From contig DBTP01000029.1 of NCBI GenBank assembly GCA_002307115.1, positions 1-11,586 of the forward strand: a DNA stretch of 11,586 nt, written 5' to 3'. Source of the stretch: Fibrobacter sp. UBA1313 (GTDB lineage Bacteria > Fibrobacterota > Fibrobacteria > Fibrobacterales > Fibrobacteraceae). The notes under the pieces were generated by a model. That model did no database searches. It saw nothing but the letters and a program-made list of their open reading frames with translations, and was not told where the DNA came from. Positions 6,268-11,586 of this stretch are shown piece after piece; within the stretch, counting starts at the first letter, position 1, and every line of letters starts with the position of its first letter. Both the position numbers and the translations under genes were made by a program.

Positions 6268-7631
6268 TTTTTAAAATTCTCATTATTTTCTTATTGGGAA
6301 TTCTTGTTGCCTGCGAAGAGGATGTCCGAGTTTCATCTGACGATTCACCCAAGCTCACCCAATCCATTCATGTGATTCCAGAAATTTATTTTGGGGCATC
6401 CTACCTACAATTTTCCCCCGTTCGTTATAAAGCAATAGACTTAGGCGAATCCGTTCATTTAGTCGCAGGGTTTTCGCTCAATGAAGAAACGATTGATCCT
6501 GATACAGCAATTAATTACATCATTAAAGCAACGTGGACCATCAACAAAGAAACGATAGTCAACATAGAGACCGACTATACATTTTCGAATGCGGGAATGT
6601 ATGATGTGATTTTGAGTACCATTGATTACCTACAGGATACACTCCGTGATACAGTCACTCTTCTGGTGAGTACTCCAGTATCCATTGAAGCTCTCTACCC
6701 TACCGATGGTTACAACTTAGTAGATCCTCTTGATTCTCTCGGTGTCACATTCTCATGGCAAACTCAAGGAATTGATTCGTGGGAAGATGCCACTTGCCTA
6801 TTATATGCCTCTCGATCCGCACTCACCGTATGGTCCTCATTCATCGATACCGTTGCTTGCGATAAAGATTACACCATTCCGGGTCCTTTGTATACAGAAG
6901 ACACGTCGATACTACTTGATTCCTCCATCGTCTTTTATTGGGGCGTCAAAATTCACATCACTAACAATTTCAGTTATAAAAATCAGGATTCTACAGAGAT
7001 CCGATCTTTCGCGACCGCGAGAGTGGGTTCCACGTTAAGTCACCTTTATGTTCCCGTGATGCACAAGTCTATTTCTTTTTCGCTATCCCCCGAATTCGAT
7101 GTTTCCTTGATTAGTTCCATGGGTGATACCATTCAAAAACAAACCGTTACCGAAACACCTGCATTTGTCGAATTCTTGAATGTACCCCCCCAATCAGGAA
7201 TAAAAGTGCTTGTTAAAGAAAAAAAACTCTATGAATTTGCTGCGGAGTCTGCTTTTGTCGATTTAAATCCCTCATCCATTAATGTTCTCGATACCATGGT
7301 CTTAAAAGATCTCATTAGTCCTGAAAGATGGCCTGTTCAAACAAGAATCCTTGATGGCGATTCTATTCGGTTTTACTGGATGGATAACGGCTCAGGAATA
7401 AATACAACAAAAACGTTCGTCATTTTTGATGGAGACACATTAGACTATAAACTTGACAATGCTATTATCTCTTTTAAACATTCGTGCCTAAAATCTTCAA
7501 AAGTTCAAATTGAAGGGAAAGACTATGCAGGGAATTCCACATCTTCTCTCTATTGGGAAATAAAACGAAGCGCCTCTTCTGAGGATTCACTCTACATAGA
7601 AGGCCCCAAAGTCTCCTCGGGGGGAGAATGA
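6264..7631 (+). CDS. Lipoprotein 3, Ig-like protein paralogous to lipoprotein 2 (hypothetical)
   Basis: A 455-residue protein with a short hydrophobic signal (2-14) and a clear lipobox L14-V15-A16-C17, followed by Glu, which suits outer-membrane sorting. Domain order mirrors the first part of lipoprotein 2. A PKD/Ig-like region about 40-137 has ATWTINKETI (89-98) and YDVILSTIDYLQDTLRDTV (113-131). An FN3-like region about 138-252 starts DPLDSLGVTFSW (154-165). A carboxypeptidase-regulatory-like region about 262-348 ends VLDTMVLKD (341-349), almost identical to LDLDTLVLKD in lipoprotein 2. An Ig-like region follows at about 355-433. Both proteins share RYKA near the start of the first region. 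It lacks the two C-terminal domains of lipoprotein 2. C178 and C199 could pair. The strong GGAGG at 6253-6257 fixes the start, and the stop overlaps the next ATG. No catalytic motif seen. Confidence 0.84.
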   Translation: MIFKILIIFLLGILVACEEDVRVSSDDSPKLTQSIHVIPEIYFGASYLQFSPVRYKAIDLGESVHLVAGFSLNEETIDPDTAINYIIKATWTINKETIVNIETDYTFSNAGMYDVILSTIDYLQDTLRDTVTLLVSTPVSIEALYPTDGYNLVDPLDSLGVTFSWQTQGIDSWEDATCLLYASRSALTVWSSFIDTVACDKDYTIPGPLYTEDTSILLDSSIVFYWGVKIHITNNFSYKNQDSTEIRSFATARVGSTLSHLYVPVMHKSISFSLSPEFDVSLISSMGDTIQKQTVTETPAFVEFLNVPPQSGIKVLVKEKKLYEFAAESAFVDLNPSSINVLDTMVLKDLISPERWPVQTRILDGDSIRFYWMDNGSGINTTKTFVIFDGDTLDYKLDNAIISFKHSCLKSSKVQIEGKDYAGNSTSSLYWEIKRSASSEDSLYIEGPKVSSGGE

Positions 7632-8248
7632 AAAAAATCCTCGGAACTCTCTTCCTTTTTTTCTCTGGTGTGTATGCCTCTGATTCTACTTACACATTAC
7701 TGGTGTCCACATGGCCATCCCATGCGGAGCTCTATGTAGGAGAAAGACCCTCTAATTTTGAGACAGTGGCTCCCTTCACGACGCCCGCGAAATTACAACT
7801 GCCCTTAGACAGTACAACGGTACGCATCACGCTTTTTAAGCCTGACCATGTAGATACCACCATTGATATTCAAGTAAAATCGCCTCGCGATAGTTATGTC
7901 ATGCTAATGCTCCAACCAGAATTAGATGTCTCCGTGATAGAACAGCAACAACGCATATTAAGCAAGCGGAATCGCAATCTCTGGGGAAAACGAATCGCTT
8001 GGGGAAGTTCTATTCCTCTCGCTATTTCAGGAATATTTGCAATCATCGCTGAATATCAATTTAATGCGGCGGAAGATTATGCGAAACGCATTAATAATAG
8101 TACCATTCGCAGTGGAGATAATTTTGACCAGATGGTGCAAAAATACACTGATAAGAAAAAATCGGGAAAAGATTTTCGTAACTACGCTTTTGCTTCTCTT
8201 TGCGTAGGTTCCACCCTACTATTAACGGGTTTGATTCTTTCATTCTGA
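7628..8248 (+). CDS. PEGA-domain protein with a two-segment C-terminal membrane module
   Basis: A 206-residue protein. The signal peptide (KK, then hydrophobic 5-16) probably ends at YAS, residues 16-18. A PEGA domain spans about 23-84: LVSTWPSHAELYVGERP, a TTPAKLQLPLDS turn, then ITLFKPDHVDTTIDI, which is the usual strand-turn pattern with P-A-E replacing P-E-G-A. Residues 100-120 are charged and probably helical (EQQQRILSKRNRNLWGKR). Two hydrophobic segments follow at about 123-141 and 186-205, separated by about 45 polar residues with helical character. The protein ends GLILSF. PEGA domains are extracytoplasmic beta modules, often linked to membrane or surface proteins; their ligand is poorly defined. 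The C-terminal module is repeated in the next gene. The start overlaps the previous stop in ATGA, after GGGGGAG. An inner-membrane anchor with the PEGA domain in the periplasm is inferred. Confidence 0.82.
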   Translation: MKKILGTLFLFFSGVYASDSTYTLLVSTWPSHAELYVGERPSNFETVAPFTTPAKLQLPLDSTTVRITLFKPDHVDTTIDIQVKSPRDSYVMLMLQPELDVSVIEQQQRILSKRNRNLWGKRIAWGSSIPLAISGIFAIIAEYQFNAAEDYAKRINNSTIRSGDNFDQMVQKYTDKKKSGKDFRNYAFASLCVGSTLLLTGLILSF

Positions 8249-8250
8249 GG
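8247..8250 (+). promoter_or_regulatory. Ribosome binding site deciding the start of the second PEGA protein
   Basis: GAGG lies five bases before the ATG at 8256 and overlaps the TGA of the previous gene. It rules against the in-frame GTG at 8250, which is itself part of the site. Confidence 0.65.
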
Positions 8251-8255
8251 TGCCT

Positions 8256-9761
8256 ATGAAAAACAAAACATTCATCATTGTATTCCTTGCCTTGGCACTC
8301 CCCCTTGTAGCTCAACTTGCAAGCATTCCCGGTGTTAAAGTACAAGTGCAACTCACCTCCGGCACTTCACAAACCGCCCAGTTCCTTGGCATGGAAAAAG
8401 ATACGGTACTCTTAGGTGGCTACATCAATGGAACGTTTACCTCTGTGCGACTTCACAGAAGTCTTTTTAAATCCGTACAAGATACCAATGGAAATATTCT
8501 GAATTTGGATTCTCTAAGAACCAATCCAGAGATAGCTACAACGAAAGTTCAAGAGCCTGTCACCGAAGTTCCAGAGATTGATTGGAAGGGAAAAAGCCTC
8601 ATTCTTCCCATGGAACACCGTGCCATTGACTCTGCTCTCGCCTACCGCTTATCAGACATTACTTTCCAAATACTATTAGATCAAGGTAAAAATCCAAAAC
8701 TTATTTTACCCAACGATCTTGTCGGGTGCACCCATAGTGATTGTTTCATTGCTAAAGCAAAAGAAAATGGTGCGGAAGCCCTCTACAGTAGTGTAATTAG
8801 CCCCGCCAAAGAACAAGACAGCCTTAATGTCGAGTATCGCACACTCTTTTTTGCAAATGATAAAACCTACAAAACATCAATCAAACTCTCTGCAAGAAAT
8901 GCGACGCAAGAAATTCTTAGCGATAATAAATGGGTGCTCCTACTCGAAAAAGCAGAAGGAAAAAAAACCTCTCCCCAAAGCACTAAAAGTTTCATCTCTG
9001 TGGATACGGACCCCGATGAAGCTTCGCTTGCCAAAACCAACGGAGATGTCATTTGCCACACGCCCTGTACCTTCGCCACCCAAGATACTGGACGAGTATC
9101 ACTCGAAGCCTTTTGGCGCGTTGACAACCATCTTTGGGCGGCCCAAACGGTTGTATTCCCCATTTCTGGAGATACCGCAAAAACAAGTTTGAAACTAAAA
9201 CGAGTTCAGCCCGAGATCGAAATAATTTCCACACCCTCTGGAGCAGAGATCTACACAGACGAAGCCATTACAGTCAAAAGTAAATCTCTCGGAACCACAC
9301 CCAAAGTTTATAGCACTCTAGAACCAGGTGATGCTCAACTTCACCTCTGGAAACCCGGCTATCAAGACACCATTGTGCCCTTCCACGTCAATGCGTTTGG
9401 CAAAGTCATCGTCAATGCCACCCTTTCTCCCCTCATAGACCCCCAAGAAATTGAAGCCCAAAAAGCCCTCATCAATGCAAAAAAGCGCAGATCTATCGGA
9501 TTTACGCTCATGGGTTCCGCCTTAGCACCCCTCGTTGCAGGAGGAATTCTCGTCTATTTAGCGAACGAAAATTATGACAGAGCGAAAGATATTCGAAATG
9601 AACTCAAACTCCCTAGTTCTTCCCAAGGCCCCAACTATCAGGAAAAACTGAAACAAAATAAGAAATATGCCGATCGAGGGGACGCGGAACTATACACTGG
9701 AATGAGTTTATTCGGAGTCGCTGCTGCTATGGCTTGTATCGGATGGGTATTCACCTTTTAG
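8256..9761 (+). CDS. Multi-domain PEGA protein with TolB-N/CsgG-like region and C-terminal membrane module
   Basis: A 501-residue protein. The start is the ATG with GAGG five bases before it; a GTG two codons upstream is disfavoured. The signal peptide (hydrophobic 6-19, LVAQ) probably ends near 20-22. Regions in order: a small beta module about 26-87 (VKVQVQLTSGTSQTAQFLG, VRLHRSLFKSV); an alpha/beta region about 112-200 resembling TolB-N or CsgG-type folds (KSLILPMEHRAIDSALAYRL, then a C158/C163 pair in GCTHSDC and AKENGAEALYSSVI); a first PEGA-like domain about 246-316 with ICHTPCTF (C267, C271); a second about 321-392 (STPSGAEIYTD, LGTTPKVYSTLEPGDAQL, LWKPGYQDTIV); a charged helix 396-412; and two hydrophobic segments about 413-435 and 480-500. 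The last module matches the C-terminus of the preceding gene in layout. No catalytic site is apparent. It probably shares a complex with its neighbour at the membrane; that is inference. Confidence 0.83.
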   Translation: MKNKTFIIVFLALALPLVAQLASIPGVKVQVQLTSGTSQTAQFLGMEKDTVLLGGYINGTFTSVRLHRSLFKSVQDTNGNILNLDSLRTNPEIATTKVQEPVTEVPEIDWKGKSLILPMEHRAIDSALAYRLSDITFQILLDQGKNPKLILPNDLVGCTHSDCFIAKAKENGAEALYSSVISPAKEQDSLNVEYRTLFFANDKTYKTSIKLSARNATQEILSDNKWVLLLEKAEGKKTSPQSTKSFISVDTDPDEASLAKTNGDVICHTPCTFATQDTGRVSLEAFWRVDNHLWAAQTVVFPISGDTAKTSLKLKRVQPEIEIISTPSGAEIYTDEAITVKSKSLGTTPKVYSTLEPGDAQLHLWKPGYQDTIVPFHVNAFGKVIVNATLSPLIDPQEIEAQKALINAKKRRSIGFTLMGSALAPLVAGGILVYLANENYDRAKDIRNELKLPSSSQGPNYQEKLKQNKKYADRGDAELYTGMSLFGVAAAMACIGWVFTF

Positions 9762-9839
9762 GTGTTTTTTATCTTAAAAAGCCCTTTTTTCTGTTTAAAA
9801 CACATCTCTAAAGGACATAAGAATCTAAATTATTGCGTA

Positions 9840-11369
9840 ATGCGTAAAATTGTATTTATCCTCCTTTCTGTAGTCGCTGCTTATTGCGCGGATTTTGAGC
9901 GTTCCAATTGGCACACTCAATTATTTTTTCAAGTTGAACCCTATGCACCGTTACAGTTCGAAGGCAAAGGGCAATATCTCAACGACCCTATAGATACAAA
10001 AGTCACGACAGTTCCTCTCTCCTTGGGGTACCTCTTTAATCCGTTGTTTACCCCTCTATTTAAGGCCGATGTTCCATTTACGCTCTGGCTTGGTGGTGAA
10101 ATTTCCACATTCCAATTTGGTGACATCGCCTCCGATGATGACTTTGAGGCAAGTGGAACAAGAAGTGGCAAAGGTCAAACCCTTTCCTTTATGTCCATGA
10201 ATCCTGCGGGGCTTGCTGGTTTCGCCTTCAACATAGCGGGTAACTTGGATATTCGCGTATTAGGCGGTTTCGGCATCCAATATTTCCGATTTTCCAATGA
10301 ACAAAATGGCAACACATCAACCTACACGGCAACCGAACAAACGATGTATGTCTCCGGGGCCTTAGAATACAAGCTCTTTGAGATCTTTGAAGATACAGAC
10401 CTCAAAATTGGCATCAACGTACGCAAAGAATTCAAGAAACTTGAAAATATCCGCGCTAGCACAGACTATGCAGTAGATCAAGACGATTTGAGTAGCATTC
10501 CTGGAGCCTATTCTGGTGTTGTTTTCAGTAAAATAGAATCCTCAATTCCAGTTCGGATCGCTTTAGAACTATCACTCGACTTTGGACGCGAAAGCCGCCG
10601 TGACCGCAAAGTCCGGTTTGCCCTCCACGACCGTGATGGGCAACTCCGTAGCAATTCGGATGTGAAAGATACGGTCACTGACTGGGATTGCATGGCTATC
10701 GAACGCGATTATCGATTCTTCCTTGATAATGGCGAACTTCCCGATGTTTCTGAAAAGTACACCAAAGCGCAGTTCTCCGATGTTCTTGAAAGCTACCTTG
10801 CCTACTGCCACCCTGAAGATCTCGCCACCAAAGAAAAACTCTATAATGCACTTGATAGCAACAAGGTATCGCTCAAAGAATATCAAGTCTACCAAGAAGA
10901 TTCTCGCTATGATCAAGTGATGGCATCCAATGATGTAGAAATGATGGAAATGTATCTTCAATACTATCCCGATTCTCCTCACCGCACAGAAGTTGAAGCC
11001 AAAGTCAAAGTTCTCGGTGATTATCAAGTCTTCAAAAAAGCCCAAATCGAAAACTCCTTTAAGTCCTACCTTGAATACTTGAACAACTTCCCGAACGGAT
11101 CCTTCCGCGAAGAAGCAGAAGAAGGAATCTTCCGGTTGGTACAGGAAGGAAACCGAGTCAAAGATTACGAAATATATCTTCGTCGATTCCCGGAAGGCAA
11201 GTATGTAAGCGATGCGAAACGTGCGCTTCATGAGCTTAAGAGAACCACAGGAGCATCCATTTCCTCTACTGGCGATGAATTCGGAACCACTGAAGAAGTC
11301 GCACCACAACCGGAACAACCCGTCAAGAAAACAAAAGCTCCTAAGAAATCTAAAAAGAGCAAAAAGTAA
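9840..11369 (+). CDS. Exported beta-barrel-like protein with C-terminal TPR-like repeats and Lys-rich tail
   Basis: A 509-residue protein from the ATG at 9840, chosen because it gives a clean signal peptide (MRKIVFILLSVVAAYCA, cleavage about residue 17). A GTG at 9762 would put 26 residues before that signal. No good Shine-Dalgarno is near; AAGGA at 9811-9815 is too far. Residues about 22-250 alternate hydrophobic and polar strands with Gly and aromatics (LWLGGEISTFQFG 82-94, VLGGFGIQYFRFS 140-152, ALELSLDFG 241-249), consistent with a small outer-membrane barrel. Residues 285-465 are helical with BamD/TPR-like motifs: MYLQYYPDSPHRTEVEAKV (371-389), SYLEYLNNFPNGSFREEAEE (409-428), IYLRRFPEGKYVSDAKRAL (445-463). 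The end, 496-509, is almost all Lys, Ser and Pro. It is last in the cluster, 78 bases after the PEGA gene, with a terminator 33 bases beyond. A barrel anchor with a periplasmic binding domain is the likely design; its partner is unknown. Confidence 0.8.
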   Translation: MRKIVFILLSVVAAYCADFERSNWHTQLFFQVEPYAPLQFEGKGQYLNDPIDTKVTTVPLSLGYLFNPLFTPLFKADVPFTLWLGGEISTFQFGDIASDDDFEASGTRSGKGQTLSFMSMNPAGLAGFAFNIAGNLDIRVLGGFGIQYFRFSNEQNGNTSTYTATEQTMYVSGALEYKLFEIFEDTDLKIGINVRKEFKKLENIRASTDYAVDQDDLSSIPGAYSGVVFSKIESSIPVRIALELSLDFGRESRRDRKVRFALHDRDGQLRSNSDVKDTVTDWDCMAIERDYRFFLDNGELPDVSEKYTKAQFSDVLESYLAYCHPEDLATKEKLYNALDSNKVSLKEYQVYQEDSRYDQVMASNDVEMMEMYLQYYPDSPHRTEVEAKVKVLGDYQVFKKAQIENSFKSYLEYLNNFPNGSFREEAEEGIFRLVQEGNRVKDYEIYLRRFPEGKYVSDAKRALHELKRTTGASISSTGDEFGTTEEVAPQPEQPVKKTKAPKKSKKSKK

Positions 11370-11402
11370 TAAAGCCCCAATACTTTAGATGCAATCGAAA
11401 GA

Positions 11403-11429
11403 CCTCAAATATTTTTTGAGGCCTTTTTT
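11403..11429 (+). terminator. Rho-independent terminator of the plus-strand cluster
   Basis: CCTCAAA (11403-11409) pairs exactly with TTTGAGG (11415-11421) across a five-base A/T loop, followed after CC by a run of six T (11424-11429). It sits 33 bases after the last stop codon in the right orientation for the six-gene cluster. No comparable signal was seen between the six genes. Confidence 0.8.
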
Positions 11430-11450
11430 ATTTCAACATTTCACACAGCC

Positions 11451-11497
11451 CTCCCCCTTTGGCCAAGAGCGCAGCCGAAGGCCAGCGCAAAGCCAAA
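11451..11497. repeat. Hairpin-forming 47-nt repeat, copy 1
   Basis: Begins CTCCCCCTTTGGCCAAGAGC. Nested inverted repeats are visible: TTTGGC (11458-11463) with GCCAAA (11492-11497), GCGC (11469-11472) with GCGC (11485-11488), and GCC-GAA-GGC (11474-11482) at the tip. The flank GTGAG after the copy partly complements the CTCCCCC start. The layout is that of a REP-like intergenic palindrome just after an operon end. Differs from copy 2 by one indel and two substitutions. Confidence 0.75.
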
Positions 11498-11540
11498 GTG
11501 AGACACCAATAAAAAACAAACTCCACCAAAAACATTCATT

Positions 11541-11586
11541 CTCCCCCTTTGGCCAAGAGCGAGCCGAAGGCTAGCGCGAAGCCAAA
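11541..11586. repeat. Hairpin-forming 46-nt repeat, copy 2 (reaches the window end)
   Basis: Same element as at 11451, starting 90 bases later in the same orientation. TTTGGC (11548-11553) pairs with GCCAAA (11581-11586). The tip is AGCC-GAA-GGCT (11562-11572), one base pair longer than in copy 1. It runs to the last base, so the array may continue outside the window. The 43 bases between the copies are A-rich and show no gene. Confidence 0.75.

Noticed and set aside
9762..9839. GTG start at 9762 for the last gene
   Set aside because: It would place 26 residues, including a second hydrophobic run, before a textbook signal peptide; the ATG at 9840 is preferred even though its ribosome binding site is poor.
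10572..11318. Minus-strand 248-residue open frame opposite the barrel/TPR gene
   Set aside because: It is antisense to a well-supported gene, has a Phe/Ile-rich composition typical of the complement of GAA/AAA/TTC-rich codons, and shows no signals of its own.
11389..11574. Plus-strand 61-residue open frame after the last gene
   Set aside because: It is made of the terminator hairpin, its T-run and the two hairpin repeats (SPFGQER appears twice because of the repeat).
11451..11586. CRISPR array
   Set aside because: Only two repeats with internal differences, a long nested palindrome, a low-complexity A-rich spacer and no cas genes in the window.

Overview
The window looks like chromosomal DNA of a diderm (Gram-negative-type) bacterium of moderate to low G+C. 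Evidence for an outer membrane is a small beta-barrel protein ending in aromatic residues, three candidate lipoproteins and a second barrel-like protein. The style of the secreted proteins (tandem Asp-Thr-rich lipoproteins with Ig-like and carboxypeptidase-regulatory-like domains, PEGA proteins, a Lys-rich C-terminal tail) suggests Fibrobacterota or a relative. This is an inference from general appearance; no marker gene in the window settles it.

Layout. (1) 45-557, minus: a small exported beta-barrel protein. (2) 558-1336: about 780 bases without a convincing gene. The first part is AT-rich, then comes a 104-bp segment bounded by 10-bp inverted repeats (960-1063), then a less AT-rich block (about 1046-1320) that is open on both strands and looks like a dispersed repeat or a mobile-element remnant. 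(3) 1337-3683, minus: a compact housekeeping cluster transcribed xseB -> OppF/DppF-type ABC ATPase -> RlmD-family 23S rRNA uracil methyltransferase, with gaps of 17 and 5 bases. (4) 3684-3712: a 29-bp divergent intergenic region. (5) 3713-11369, plus: six genes in a row, namely three lipoproteins, two PEGA-domain membrane proteins and a barrel-plus-helical-repeat protein. The first four are joined by three ATGA stop/start overlaps and the fifth follows after 7 bases. A 78-base gap precedes the sixth, and a good intrinsic terminator follows it. (6) 11430-11586: two copies of a 46-47-nt hairpin-forming repeat running to the window edge.

The six-gene cluster is the most interesting part. The lipoproteins share domain order, which suggests tandem duplication. 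The two PEGA proteins share an unusual C-terminal module of two hydrophobic segments separated by a polar stretch. The final protein combines an exported, barrel-like N-terminal half with BamD/TPR-like repeats and a basic tail. Tight coupling and uniform export signals suggest one cell-envelope assembly spanning inner and outer membranes. No enzyme motif was seen in any of the six, so the function is unknown and the assembly is a hypothesis.
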